A stretch of DNA of 64,000 nucleotides from Meghimatium bilineatum (GCA_034231615.1 CM067315.1:33602156-33666155), one strand, 5' to 3'; shown: positions 41,000 through 52,950, counted from the first letter of the stretch. The notes: a model not told the origin generated them from the sequence alone. Made by a program: numbers and translations.

Positions 41000-41285
41000 A
41001 AATTTTATCAATGTACCTGCATAGAGTAGAATGTTTGAAATGCTATCACAAAATCGTCAATGAGGCACTTAATCAAAGAACTAACCAAGGCATCAGTAGA
41101 GAGATCTCAAGGGATGGCTGTGGAAATGGATAGGACATACATTAGAAGATCAACAGAAAATCACAGAAAAATAGGAGACTAAGAAATACTTGGAGGAAAG
41201 ATATAACAGATACGTAGAATGAATGGAGCATGGAAAGAACTGGGATAAATAGTTAAAGATTGCACAAGATGTAGGATGTTCGCTG
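41000..41285 (+). mobile_element. LINE post-RT fragment
   Basis: Reads GWLWKWIGHTLEDQQKI and a RLRNTWRKD-like region on +, typical of L1/RTE-like ORF2 ends (WKWIGHxLR). Decayed. Confidence 0.65.
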
Positions 41286-41339
41286 AGGAAATATGCTCAA
41301 CTGTAGTGAAAGGTGAAATCTGGTAGATATGAGAGCTGG

Positions 41340-43070
41340 AAGTGTTATAATGTCTGGTATCATATAGTCTCATAATGTCTTGATTTCTGTTCAAGTGATG
41401 CTATCAAATATCATGTGCAGGTATCATGTAGTTTTGTCATAATGTCTGATTTCTTTTGAAGATATGATATCAAACATCACATGTGCAGGTATCATGTAGT
41501 TTTGTCATAATGTCGATTTGTGTTCAAGTGACGCTATCAAATATCATGTGCAGGTATCATGTAGTTTTGTCATAATGTCGATTTGTGTTCAAGTGACGCT
41601 ATCAAATATCATGTGCAGGTATCATGTAGTTTTGTCATAATGTCTGATTTCTTTTGAAGATATGATATCAAACATCACATGTGCAGGTATCATGTAGTTT
41701 TGTCATAATGTCGATTTGTGTTCAAGTGACGCTATCAAATATCATGTGCAGGTATCATGTAGTTTTGTCATAATGTCGATTTGTGTTCAAGTGACGCTAT
41801 CAAATATCATGTGCAGGTATCATGTAGTTTTGTCATAATGTCGATTTGTGTTCAAGTAACGCTATCAAATATCATGTGCAGGTATCATGTAGTTTTGTCA
41901 TAATGTCGATTTGTGTTCAAGTGACGCTATCAAATATCATGTGCAGGTATCATGTAGTTTTGTCATAATGTCTGATTTCTTTTGAAGATATGATATCAAA
42001 CATCACATGTGCAGGTATCATGTAGTTTTGTCATAATGTCGATTTGTGTTCAAGTGACGCTATCAAATATCATGTGCAGGTATCATGTAGTTTTGTCATA
42101 ATGTCGATTTGTGTTCAAGTGACGCTATCAAATATCATGTGCAGGTATCATGTAGTTTTGTCATAATGTCGATTTGTGTTCAAGTGACGCTATCAAATAT
42201 CATGTGCAGGTATCATGTAGTTTTGTCATAATGTCTGATTTCTTTTGAAGATATGATATCAAACATCACATGTGCAGGTATCATGTAGTTTTGTCATAAT
42301 GTCGATTTGTGTTCAAGTGACGCTATCAAATATCATGTGCAGGTATCATGTAGTTTTGTCATAATGTCGATTTGTGTTCAAGTGACGCTATCAAATATCA
42401 TGTGCAGGTATCATGTAGTTTTGTCATAATGTCGATTTGTGTTCAAGTGACGCTATCAAATATCATGTGCAGGTATCATGTAGTTTTGTCATAATGTCTG
42501 ATTTCTTTTGAAGATATGATATCAAACATCACATGTGCAGGTATCATGTAGTTTTGTCATAATGTCGATTTGTGTTCAAGTGACGCTATCAAATATCATG
42601 TGCAGGTATCATGTAGTTTTGTCATAATGTCGATTTGTGTTCAAGTAACGCTATCAAATATCATGTGCAGGTATCATGTAGTTTTGTCATAATGTCGATT
42701 TGTGTTCAAGTGACGCTATCAAATATCATGTGCAGGTATCATGTAGTTTTGTCATAATGTCTGATTTCTTTTGAAGATATGATATCAAACATCACATGTG
42801 CAGGTATCATGTAGTTTATGTCTTTTCTAGTTTCTTCAACGAGATGATATCAAACATCATATCATGTAGCTTTGTCATAATGTCTGATTTCTTTTCAAGA
42901 GATGATATCAAACATCACATGTGCAGGTATGTAGTAGTTTTATCATAATGTCTGGTTTTCTATCAAGAGATATCATCACATTTGCTGGTATCTGTATCAT
43001 GCAGTTTTGTGTGTTTATTTTATCAATCGATGGTATCAAACATCACATTTGCTGGCATCGTAGTCTTATC
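41340..43070. repeat. 65/68-bp array with higher-order structure
   Basis: Two unit types share AGGTATCATGTAGTTTTGTC. Type A (65 bases) continues GATTTGTGTTCAAGTGACGC; type B (68 bases) continues TGATTTCTTTTGAAGATATG. B units start at 41419, 41617, 41945, 42208, 42471 and 42734. The pattern is BAA, BAAAA, BAAA, BAAA, BAAA, B, so a 263-base B+3A block repeats exactly three times. Edges (41340-41418, 42802-43070) are decayed B-like units. Confidence 0.97.
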
Positions 43071-43559
43071 ATGTCATGAGTTTTTTTGTTTTTTTCCACA
43101 GAGATGCTATCGAACATGAAATGTACTTGTTGTCCATGACATCGCTTGTACTGTACTTGTTTCATCATTACATCTGTATTTGCTTACATGTACACTATCA
43201 TGTTTATTTACATTTGTATCACCTGGGTGTTCCAGTACAATCTTGGTTATATTCTAGAACACAAAATATTTGTGTATATTCCTGGTTAAGTAAGCTAAAA
43301 ATGTGCTGGAGAATGTTCCCAAATCAAAGTTATGACTAAATTTAATTACCTGAACATTTGATCCGAAAAATGTGGATTTTTCCAGTATATGAAATATAAA
43401 TTAAAAACAATAGAACGCATTTACATTGTGGTATTCATAAGAATAAATTATTGCAACAAATGCCAATGATTGTTCTTCTTCTCTTACATGAATATTTAAT
43501 GTATTAGTAGTTCTGATTTCTAAAAATTCAACCGCTGGGAAGGTGTTATTTAATGAAAT

Positions 43560-44040
43560 ACAGTAGAATATCTCTTCTTCTTCTTCGTCTGTGTTCGTTC
43601 TCAAACTCCTGCAGATTAGCAGGATGTAGTCCGGAGAATGGAATGCGTTGTGTCATGGTTTACAGCATTGCTGCAATATCTGTGCCTTTTGGCCTGACAC
43701 ATCCGACTTCAGCATGGCTTTGGGTCGCTGACCCTATCCCATAACCTCCTTAGTCGCCTTTTACGACATTCGTGGAAGGTAAACATTGTTGCTATTCTTT
43801 GCTCCCCTTCCGGGCCCCGGCAACACACGGGCGAGAATCTCTATAGTGCATCTATTTATAACATTTCCCTATTTAACAACACATTTCAAATTCCCAATTA
43901 TATTTATTCTTTATTGTTTGTATTGTATAGGCCTATAACAAATTTCCTTATTTAACAACACATTTCAAATTCCCAATTATATTTATTCTTTATTGTTTGT
44001 ATTCTATAGACCTATAACAAATTTCTGTTAAATTGTTATA
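43560..44040 (-). mobile_element. Pogo/Tigger-like MITE remnants with internal 79-bp duplication and a SINE
   Basis: TACAGTAGAAT then AGAATCTCTATAGTGCAT is the terminal part of the MITE seen at 58371-58541, opposite strand. TTATTTAACAACACATTTCA to TTTGTATTxTATAG occurs twice in tandem. SINE-A 43573-43833 sits between the first bases and the rest. Confidence 0.75.
43573..43833 (-). mobile_element. SINE-A, near full-length, inserted in a MITE
   Basis: Tail TTCTTCTTCTTCGTCTGTG at the low end, CAACACACGGGC at the other. Flanks AGAATATCTCT and AGAATCTCT look like an imperfect target duplication. Confidence 0.9.
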
Positions 44041-44044
44041 ATGG

Positions 44045-44820
44045 AGTTGCCTAATAGTTTATTTATGTTTGTAAGTAGCTTATACTTTGTGTGACTTTCC
44101 CCCCTTGTTTTCAAAGATGTTCCTGAAATTAGATATTAATAGTCCATCATGTTGAGAGTATAAGCCTGTAATATGGCTATTTTTCCTTAGTTGTGAAGCT
44201 GTCTATCTATTCGCTGAAACCCTTTATTGCCTTTTGGCGTCAGGGATAGTATTTAGGAGACAGCTGGTTTGTCTCCGGGAAACCCTCCATTTTCTACGAG
44301 CGACTTACTGTCGGATTGCTAATCCTGTCGCAGTGTTGTATCGGGAAAACCTCACCTGGTTATTCTGTGATCTCTAATTAATACATACATTAATGAATCC
44401 ACCTATTCCAGATGAAGAATTCTGAAGCTGTTATTATAGAAAGTTGCCGTATATTTATTTACTGTTCGTAAAACTAATTCACGGGAAGAAATAACTGAAG
44501 ATCATACAATATGAGATACAGCATGCATCAAGGCATCCAATCATCTGAAAGTGACCCTGAGCGAACAAGCAAGACAGATGTAAAGCATCAGCACCTTTAA
44601 ACTTGGATCTGTCGTGTATATTCTGCTCTCGCCCCTGCAGATCCAAAATCTGCAAAATCAGTCACAGGAGAAGCTGCTTCTTAACGGTTCATAGTCTATT
44701 GAAATTTTATACTGGCTTGCTTCTTGACTGTAAGATGCAAAAAAAACCATCATAAACTTAACATAAATGGGAATGATAACTAGAGGACAACAAAGCTTTA
44801 ATGAAATGGACTGGTTTAAC
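44045..44820. other. No recognised gene
   Basis: 44240-44345 is GC-richer with no paired copy in the window. Nothing else. Confidence 0.4.
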
Positions 44821-44824
44821 TTCA

Positions 44825-44945
44825 TTGTAATAGTTAAGCTGTTCACCTTGTGTTCAAGAGGTCATTGGTTCGAATCCGGCTCGTGTCATCTTGTTTGCAA
44901 GGTAGATTTTTTTGGAGATCCTTGTGATTATAACTTGAAGCTACG
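44825..44945 (+). mobile_element. SINE-D copy with tRNA B box
   Basis: TAGTTAAGCTG (A-box-like) then GGTTCGAATCCGG (perfect B-box core) and a body CTTGTTTGCAAGGTAGATTT shared with 32470-32595. Pol III-derived SINE. Confidence 0.78.
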
Positions 44946-45059
44946 AAGTTAATGCTATGAGTGGTACTCTCGGAAGGCAGCGTGCCGCTTCATTGAGAGT
45001 GACAGAGTACATATGGGAAGCAGAGTACAGTGAAGTCAATCCTCTATGACTTTTGAACC

Positions 45060-45445
45060 CTTTTTTAAAAACTATATAGATGTTTTCTATAAACATGATT
45101 GGTTGGTTGCTGATCCAGCTGTCCATGGGCTCATACCCTTTGACCCAATTCCATTGTGTGATATATGCATGTGTTTGTGAGCTGTTGTTTTGTTCTATAT
45201 AATATGTTCCATTTATCTGGCCCTGGAGGGAGAAACATTTTACTGGCACCATCCAGAGGTGAGCATTCAAAAAGGTGGTGGTCAACAGTTTCATAGGGAT
45301 GAGTGCACATCCGGTACCCTGGAGTGTGTAGTGGTTGTATTCTGTTCAGGCTGTACATGTTGTGTGTGCATTCTGATGATGCCTTTATGCAGCTTCCATA
45401 CCTCATTTGAGACACATAGTTGACCAAAGTCCAACTCTTTTGTCT
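45060..45445 (-). mobile_element. LINE-D C-terminal fragment (I/Jockey-like)
   Basis: The - frame encodes CIKASSECTHNMYSLNRIQP and the zinc-knuckle-like YRMCTHPYETVDHHLFECSP, then WNILYRTKQQLTN. After the stop follows the sequence shared with 25990-26205 (ATGAGCCCATGGACAGCTGG). Confidence 0.78.
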
Positions 45446-45449
45446 ATCA

Positions 45450-45690
45450 TTTCCATCCCTGAAATTAACACCCAGAGAAACATTGGCCAGAGAACCGTGC
45501 CAGTGGGTGATGAACTGTCATATGGAGATGACATACTTTCCACCCTTGTCGACAGATTGAAAAGCTACACATGCTAAGAAATTCGACCTGAACCAAAGGC
45601 ATGCCGAAAATAGAATATGCACAAATCAGGGGAAATGAGACAGCAGACCTGCTAGCAAAAATGGGAAGTAACTGCTAACAACAGATGAAT
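45450..45690 (+). mobile_element. RNase H remnant of an I-like LINE
   Basis: At 45605-45675 the + strand reads ..IQGNETADLLAKMGSN, the last RNase H box (GNExADxLAK). The rest is broken. Confidence 0.65.
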
Positions 45691-45714
45691 TTAGTTCATT
45701 TTCAGAAATTCTTG

Positions 45715-45835
45715 AGACTAACGGGAATTGAACCAGTCCGTTCAACGGCACCAAATCGCCTAGCAACTATTGAACACGCGTTCTTCCGTACTTGACTAAC
45801 CGCATCTCCAAAAAAAGATGCGATTTCATCAAGCC
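45715..45835 (-). other. tRNA-like SINE head
   Basis: On -, TTAGTCAAGTACGG (A-box-like) and GGTTCAATTCCCG (B box) are spaced as in a tRNA with a long variable arm. Four of five T-stem pairs form, but the acceptor stem does not. Probably a SINE head, no second copy seen. Confidence 0.45.
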
Positions 45836-46084
45836 ATTCAAACCGTGCACACAAAGTCACCAGAACGGACAGATCGAGACAAGGACTATTACAACAACAA
45901 CAAACATCCCGTACAGGTATTGAAATATCCTCAGTAACAACAAACATATAACATAATATCCGTATTAGTTATACAAGGGCCAATAGGACTTCTTGTAAAC
46001 ATGGATAACATATATAGACAATACAATTTTGCTTCGAATAATTGTTTATACAAGTAAATATAAGTAGGAAGCCAGAGGACAATT

Positions 46085-46600
46085 TATATTTACTTCATTT
46101 TCAGAACTCCCATTAACATGGAGTGGAACTTAATGCCAATGCAGCAAAAAAATGATCCTATCTACATACTTGGGAGGAAGGAACAAACATTCATTTTTAG
46201 ACTGAGAATGGCCACAACAGACTCAACACGTACGAGAGATTTGGAGATGGTGACACTGATATGTGCACCTAATCTCCAGAAAATGCAGAACAAATTTTAC
46301 AGAACTGTGCTCTGTACTACTCCATACGAGGACAATATGGTCATATGAAACAGTTCTGATGGACAAGCTATACATCTCTGTCTCAGGTTGGTAACCATAG
46401 TACAGTTCATTGATGGAATCCATATCAGTGTCTGACTTCAACTGGAGAAAGTGAAAGAAGAATGTGCTATTTTACATGGCACAAATAAAACAGTAACAAC
46501 ATATTCACTCTCTGGAAATGTTTATATTAAACACAAAACAGGCGGACTTGCTGTGTCAAACTGCGAACGAAAAGATGAAGAAACACAAAACAAGAATAAA
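46085..46600 (+). mobile_element. LINE-B 3' region
   Basis: Remnants of EQTFIFRLRM, NRxNxT..LE..TLICA and a 3' end GTGTCAAACTGCGAACGAAA followed by GATGAAGAAA. Confidence 0.65.
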
Positions 46601-46986
46601 AGGAATGAAGTGATTGGTTCACTGACAGAAAACAAGAAAGAGATCTACAGAAATCTTCCCTAAAACAAATCCTGAATGAGAAGATAAGTATTTTTAAAAC
46701 CATCGCAAAAGAAGCAAAGACCACACAATGGAAGATATGTAAGAGTCATCATGATGGCCAAATTGAATTTTTTGCCAGTTTAAAAGTCAATGACTATTAA
46801 ATTTATGTTTTGGTCATGTTTGTATTTTTGGTAAATTTGAGAAAGTATTAAAAATTATATTAGTAATCAGTGACAGTAATACTTTATCATGCGTGTTATC
46901 ACTTCTTATTTTTATTGCTGCGACACTCTCTACCTTGTCGGATATCCTCTGACAGTTTGGTTAATATTTATATTATTATTATTGTA

Positions 46987-47703
46987 GCCTAGAGATACAA
47001 TCAGAACACCGACAGGAAAATTCTGCAATAATTATGATGCAGAAATCCAGGCAATTATTGTGGCAGCTAAAAAACTGCTGAACTCCAACTCTGAACTACA
47101 GCCTGTGGTATTCCTGACAGATGCAAGGTCAGTGCTTCAAGCTCTCCAGTCTGAAAAACTAACAGACTTGAAAAAACTACTTAGTGAATTGTCTTACCAG
47201 TACAGGATAACCATGCAGTGGATACCCTCTCACTGTGGAATACCTGGAAATGAAAAAGCAGACCAACTGGCTAAGGAAGGTGCTGCCGAAGACCAACCAG
47301 ATATACCAATCACCTACCATCAGAAAAAACAGATGATCAAGTCAATAAGAAAGCCACAAACACCAACACAAGATGACTATCATATTATGAACAGACCAGA
47401 ACAAGTTATAATTCTACGTCTCAGAACAGGACACAACCGACTCCGTAGTCACATGTATACAAAGTTCAAGATTGGCAACACAGCCATGTGTACATGTGGA
47501 CAGGCAGCCATGAGTGCCAAACATATACTTCAAGAGTGTTCTGAGCATGAAACGCTGAGGCAGACATATTGGCCAGAGGAAACAACACTGGAATCAAAAC
47601 TCTATGGGACACTGTATGAACTACAAAAGACAGTGAGTTTTATTAAGGAGACAGAATTACAGATATAGACATGTTTCAAGTGAACGAAAGAAGAAGAAGA
47701 AGA
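46987..47703 (+). mobile_element. LINE-A, second young copy with 12-bp duplication
   Basis: Flanked by ATTATTATTGTA (46975-46986 and 47704-47715), 5'-truncated within RNase H, with a 3' (GAA)n tail. About 8 amino-acid differences over about 200 residues from the copy at 21045-22156. Confidence 0.93.
47060..47668 (+). pseudogene. LINE-A ORF2 C-terminus
   Basis: 202 open codons with [28 protein letters not shown] and the zinc-knuckle block [17 protein letters not shown]. The first RNase H aspartate is lost to truncation, so the domain is incomplete. Confidence 0.9.
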
Positions 47704-47939
47704 ATTATTATTGTAATTATTATAACATTAGAATTTTGTTCTATCTTACCTGAAATTTGATTTTAATCAATTTTACTACCTGGCAACAATGGAAAGAATA
47801 CAAAGGAGAGGTATTTGAAGGTGTTCTAGTTTCTGTATAAATCTGAATGAACCAGCATGGTGTTGTGACAATCTAGAACCTTCAAACTGTAGGCCTCATT
47901 TAGCTGGGGACACAGAAATAAAGGAAACAGCAATCACTG

Positions 47940-48012
47940 TACAGTCAAATTACATTAAAACAACTTGGTCTGGACCGATAAAATGGACAGAAATTCACTA
48001 TATACAGTATCA
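47940..48012. mobile_element. Pogo-like MITE fragment
   Basis: ACAGTCAAATTACATTAAAA and AGAAATTCACTATATACAGT match the first half of 58371-58541. It is cut by the RTE-1 insertion that follows. Confidence 0.65.
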
Positions 48013-48017
48013 ATCAA

Positions 48018-48320
48018 TCAATGAACCCGTAACCCTTCAGGGTCGTAGGGGTACCACATTGGATACCTCAGCACACAGAGTCCTCCAGCGAATTCTATCC
48101 TCAGCGATGCGGATGAGTGTGTAAATATCTTTCCCAGTCCATTCCTTGATGTTGTCTGTCCATGCCTTTATTTGTCCTCCTCTGCTTCTTCTACCCTCGA
48201 CAGTTCCCTGCAGTATTGTTTTTGACAAGGAATCATGTCTGCATACATGTCCAAACCATGCTAGTTTTCATCATTACACTATTGAAAGCAATGACTCCTA
48301 AACACCTGCACACATCTCTA
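48018..48320 (-). mobile_element. RTE-1 LINE 3' end, well-preserved frame
   Basis: On - 63 codons are open: MSKTILQGTVEGRRSRGGQI, KAWTDNIKEWTGKDIYTLIR and AEDRIRWRTLCAE. A tail of (CATT/ATTG)-like short repeats lies at 48008-48022. Confidence 0.85.
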
Positions 48321-48321
48321 T

Positions 48322-48392
48322 TTTCTTCTGCGTTCGCTCTCAAATAACCACAACAAATATTGTGTGTGATTTCCGCCGGGGAGCGTGAAGTA
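48322..48392 (-). mobile_element. SINE-F fragment
   Basis: TTTTCTTCTGCGTTCGCTCT, CAAATAACCACAACAAATAT and TTTCCGCCGGGGAGCGTGAA, as at 32142. Confidence 0.65.
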
Positions 48393-48394
48393 TA

Positions 48395-48555
48395 ATTACC
48401 AGGCAAAAATGATATTCCAAGGTACAGTTGAGGATGGAAGAAATTGGAAAAGGAAAATAATGGATAGACAATATCAAAGACTGGACAGGTCAAGATTTAT
48501 ACACACTCGTCAACTTCGCTGAGGATGGACATCAAAGAAGGACACTATAAGTTGG
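48395..48555 (+). mobile_element. RTE-1 fragment
   Basis: CCAAGGTACAGTTGAGGATG and GGATAGACAATATCAAAGAC match RTE-1 on +. Confidence 0.7.
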
Positions 48556-48659
48556 CTTGCTGGTAGAGGGATTAGTGAACATAACTCAGTATAACTTGCT
48601 TGTGGGTTGAAAGCTGACATCCACATTGTACTGATGATGAAATTGGGAGTACTAGTCTA

Positions 48660-48960
48660 TTGTCAATTCCCAGGTAAATGATAGTTGATCATATCCACAC
48701 TTGCTGTTACGTGTAGTGATAAGAGCTTCAGATGTCGTTTTAAGGCCAGGTGTGTCACTTTTGTTGTGCTGAGTCAAATTTTGTTCAAGGTTAATTTGAT
48801 GATTTTTATTCACAATTTTCTTGGTCTACCTTTGAATCTCTATCTAGTTATTTGGATATATGTTCTAATTTATATTTGGTTTGATTTCACTCTCATAAGG
48901 TGACCGAACCATTTTACTTGCTGTCTTTCGATAGGCTTAATACAGAATATATAACTACCA
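48660..48960 (-). mobile_element. RTE-7 fragment
   Basis: TATCCACACTTGCTGTTACG and ATTTTCTTGGTCTACCTTTG match 13085 and 30700 on the same strand. Confidence 0.7.
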
Positions 48961-49039
48961 GTACAATTTTCCTAATTTCTTCATTTCTTATTTTATCTAG
49001 TTTAGTAACCAATGAAGCATTTCTCACACATTTCATTTC

Positions 49040-49245
49040 ACATGTAATGATGCAGGTAGCACAGACCGCTGAACATATCCTGCAGTACACTAAACCAGTT
49101 AAGGGAAGAACACTGGCCCACAGAGATGGATATCCACAGAAAAATGTATGGGAGCACTGAGAAGCTTTCAAATACAGCAGCATTTATTAAGAAAACCGAA
49201 CTTGCTGTGTAGACATGTCAAACTGCGAATGAGAAGAAGAAGTAA
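49040..49245 (+). mobile_element. LINE-B 3' end
   Basis: GCTGAACATATCCTGCAGTA, then EKLSNTAAFIKKTELAV-like coding remnants and the tail CAAACTGCGAATGAGAAGAA GAAG. Confidence 0.75.
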
Positions 49246-49454
49246 TGATTGTACCAACTGTTAAAGACCGTGTTTGACATTGGTAGCAGAGTGTTGGTAT
49301 AAAAATTGTAGATATTATGATTTCCTTGTCTTTTGATTTCCATCTTGATCTTTGGCTGGAGAAGTAATGGTGAAAGTTTTGAAGTCGCTGTTTGCTTTAT
49401 GGAAGTATGTATTAGTGGTGCCTACAAATTAGCATACCTATTTAAAAATAATAT

Positions 49455-49570
49455 CACTGCTGAAATCAGATATGTCGGGCCATTGATACAAATAAAACCA
49501 TGACACAACACATCTCTGGATTATATCCTGCTTAAAAAAAATTGAGTAGTACTATTGTCTTGCTACTTAA
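49455..49570 (+). mobile_element. SINE-B copy, 5' part, running into the 24-bp array
   Basis: AGATATGTCGGGCCATTGAT, ACACAACACATCTCTGGATT and TGTCTTGCTACTTAAAGTGA correspond to the SINE-B body. Its last block, GATCCAGGAGTxxAGAAT, is the first unit of the array that follows. Confidence 0.75.
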
Positions 49571-50935
49571 AGTGATCCAGGAGTAGAATGAGAAAGTGAT
49601 CCAGGAGTAGAATGAGAAAGTGATCCAGGGGTAGAATGAGAAAGTGATCCAGGAGTAGAATGAGAAAGTGATCCAGGAGTAGAATGAGAAAGTGATCCAG
49701 GGGTAGAATGAGAAAGTGATCCAGGAGTAGAATGAGAAAGTGATCCAGGAGTAGAATGAGAAAGTGATCCAGGAGTAGAATGAGAAAGTGATCCAGGGGT
49801 AGAATGAGAAAGTGATCCAGGAGTAGAATGAGAAAGTGATCCAGGAGTAGAATGAGAAAGTGATCCAGGGGTAGAATGAGAAAGTGATCCAGGAGTAGAA
49901 TGAGAAAGTGATCCAGGGGTAGAATGAGAAAGTGATCCAGGGGTAGAATGAGAAAGTGATCCAGGAGTAGAATGAGAAAGTGATCCAGGAGTAGAATGAG
50001 AAAGTGATCCAGGAGTAGAATGAGAAAGTGATCCAGGAGTAGAATGAGAAAGTGATCCAGGGGTAGAATGAGAAAGTGATCCAGGGGTAGAATGAGAAAG
50101 TGATCCAGGGGTAGAATGAGAAAGTGATCCAGGAGTAGAATGAGAAAGTGATCCAGGGGTAGAATGAGAAAGTGATCCAGGGGTAGAATGAGAAAGTGAT
50201 CCAGGAGTAGAATGAGAAAGTGATCCAGGGGTAGAATGAGAAAGTGATCCAGGAGTAGAATGAGAAAGTGATCCAGGAGTAGAATGAGAAAGTGATCCAG
50301 GAGTAGAATGAGAAAGTGATCCAGGAGTAGAATGAGAAAGTGATCCAGGAGTAGAATGAGAAAGTGATCCAGGGGTAGAATGAGAAAGTCTTGCTACTTA
50401 AAGTGATCCAGGAGTAGAATGAGAAAGTCTTGCTACTTAAAGTGATCCAGGAGTAGAATGAGAAAGTGATCCAGGAGTAGAATGAGAAAGTGATCCAGGA
50501 GTAGAATGAGAAAGTGATCCAGGAGTAGAATGAGAAAGTGATCCAGGAGTAGAATGAGAAAGTGATCCAGGAGTAGAATGAGAAAGTGATCCAGGAGTAG
50601 AATGAGAAAGTGATCCAGGGGTAGAATGAGAAAGTCTTGCTACTTAAAGTGATCCAGGAGTAGAATGAGAAAGTCTTGCTACTTAAAGTGATCCAGGAGT
50701 AGAATGAGAAAGTGATCCAGGAGTAGAATGAGAAAGTGATCCAGGGGTAGAATGAGAAAGTGATCCAGGGGTAGAATGAGAAAGTGATCCAGGAGTAGAA
50801 TGAGAAAGTGATCCAGGAGTAGAATGAGAAAGTCTTGCTACTTAAAGTGATCCAGGGGTAGAATGAAAAAATGATCCAGGAGTAGAATGAGAAAGTCTTG
50901 CTACTTAAAGTGATCCAGGAGTAGAATGAGGAGTG
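49571..50935. repeat. 24-bp satellite derived from a SINE-B tail
   Basis: Unit AGTGATCCAGGAGTAGAATG plus AGAA, several dozen copies. The main variant is GGAG/GGGG. A longer form containing TCTTGCTACTTAAAG (SINE sequence from just before the block) recurs from 50385 on, so the longer SINE segment was also amplified. Confidence 0.96.
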
Positions 50936-51059
50936 TCATGCTCAAATTCTCCATCAGAAGTGTTTCAACATAAAGTGTGTGGTTAGTAGAAAAACAATTA
51001 GTCCAAAGTAATGGCAACCTATGGGAATATTGTGCCTAGAAATATCTAATGAATTATTC

Positions 51060-51995
51060 AAACTTTATTCTCTAGGTTTGTGGTAGAGTGAGACACGAAT
51101 GCATACTCTCCCTATAACTGTTCAACATCTACGCAGAAAATATGATAAGGAATGTGAGAGAAGACAAACACAACACTGACTACCATGTTTAAAACACCAG
51201 TGGTTTTGAAATCTCTGAACTACGCTACACAGATGACACTGCTTCCTTCAAATGATATAAAAGAATTGGAACAACTAATCAAGCACACAAAGTAATACAG
51301 CAAATCACAAAACTTATATTTAAATGCACAAAAATCATGCCAACAGATATAAGAACACAACAACCAAAAATCAGAATAGATAATACCCAGATAGAGTATA
51401 GGGCCTATGGATAAATTTGAACACTTAGGAGCAAACATCAACGATGCAGGAGACTGCATGGTAGAGATAAGGAAGAGATTGGCAATGGCATATTGTAAAA
51501 TAACACGTTTTAAAAACATATGAAAAAACAACAAAATAGAAATGCAATAGAAAATAGCTAATGCTAAGAACTTTAATTTTTCCAGTTGCAACATATGGTT
51601 GTGAAGCATGGACTCTAAGTAAAACAGGGACAAAGAAGATCAACGCCTTTCAGATGAAATGCTATAGAAAAAAATACTTAAAAATATCTGAAGATTCCAG
51701 AATGTTGGTTACTAACACAATAGCAAAAATATAACTACCGTACACATGTTTGATCATATAAAGAGACAAATGTTTAGAAAGAAAAATAATGAAGGATAGA
51801 GCACATGGGAGGTGCAGAAAAGGCAGCCTAAGAAGATGGACTGATGACGTTAAAGATAATGTGAATACGTCGTTGGAGAATGCAATTCGCTTGATCCAAG
51901 ACAAGAGAAGGGTTCAGGGAGTTCATTTGGAAGACAACATTCTGGAGAGAATACATCACATGACCAAAAATAACATCATATGCAAAAGTTGACAT
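51060..51995 (+). mobile_element. RTE-2 LINE 3' half, decayed
   Basis: Same family as 54955-56345. Remnants: VRHECILSL (VRQGC box), YTDDTA at the catalytic site, YGCEAWTL, the KCYRK box and a KDRAHGRCRKGSLRRWTDDV region. Multiple frameshifts. Confidence 0.8.
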
Positions 51996-51999
51996 GTTA

Positions 52000-52640
52000 G
52001 ATGGTTAGTCGAATAATTACATTTGTCTGAGGGCAAAGCTAGTGAAACATGCTATAGAACCTCTTATTTGTTTTCTTCTCTTTCCATGAAGTCCTCCTTA
52101 TTCTTCTATTTATCCACATCTAAAAGGCATCATTTCTGTCTTCTAGTTCTAAGGGCGGCCTTTCCCCCTGTTGCCTTCTATCTTCCCTTCCAGTAACACT
52201 CCATGCCGTCATGTCTCTTAATGTGACAGAAAAAAAACTAGCTTTTTCTTTAATATGGTGTTCAGAAGCCACCCTTCCTGGACGTTAATTGTTTGTAACA
52301 CCTGGTTTGTTTTCCTTGCTGTCCATGATATTCTCAAAACTCTTCCATAGCACTTTAATTCAAATGATGTTATTCTCTTGGCCACTATTTTTAATAGAGA
52401 ATAGATGAAGTAATTATATAATTCTCATTTTTACTTTGTAATTTGTTTCAATATTAATATGTCCCATGTTATTTACTCCCTTCTTGGCCCCTAGCTTGGG
52501 TGGACAAGACATTTTTATTAATTTATTTTGTATATGTTGATTGGTACATGTAACATTATTCAGACACTTTTTAAAAATTGTTGTACTGTATTATTTTCCT
52601 GTCCACCATTTGTTTACCATGACATCAACTGTATTTTTCT
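52000..52640 (-). mobile_element. LINE fragment at 52100-52395, rest unassigned
   Basis: On -, remnants of KSFENIMDSKENK and RDMTAWSVTGREDRRQQG resemble the end of an RTE/L1-like ORF2. 52395-52640 shows nothing. Confidence 0.5.
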
Positions 52641-52644
52641 GCAG

Positions 52645-52950
52645 AGCTACTCATTCTACAAACATTAAAGAAGTATTGAACGACTGGTTAGACTTCGATG
52701 TTATGTAATTAATGTTTTTGTAGGCTGAGTGAGAGAGGTCAAATATATTGAAGAAAACACTGACTGAAATGGTATGGCCATTTAATAAGACTGAAGCCAT
52801 ATTGCTCAGCAGCAAGAGCATATGACATGAGAATTGAAACGGAAAAAGGCATACGAAAACCAAGACGGTGGATTGAAGAAGTCACCAATATTCTGAGACA
52901 TCACAATATTACTGAATATCAAGCGACCAAACACACCATAATCTGAAAAC
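52645..52950 (+). mobile_element. LINE post-RT fragment
   Basis: RLxWYGHLIRLKP-like and IRKPRRWIEEVTNILRHHNI read on + across frameshifts (52750-52940). A TTTCTGCAG acceptor-like site and NIKEVLNDWLDFDVM precede it; I take these as part of the element. Confidence 0.55.

Noticed and set aside
49571..50935. CRISPR-like regular array
   Set aside because: The units are contiguous with no unique spacers, in a eukaryotic setting with introns and LINEs. The same applies to all other arrays here.
52645..52710. Terminal exon with TTTCTGCAG acceptor (NIKEVLNDWLDFDVM)
   Set aside because: It directly precedes a decayed LINE region and has no recognisable host homology; kept inside the LINE entry.
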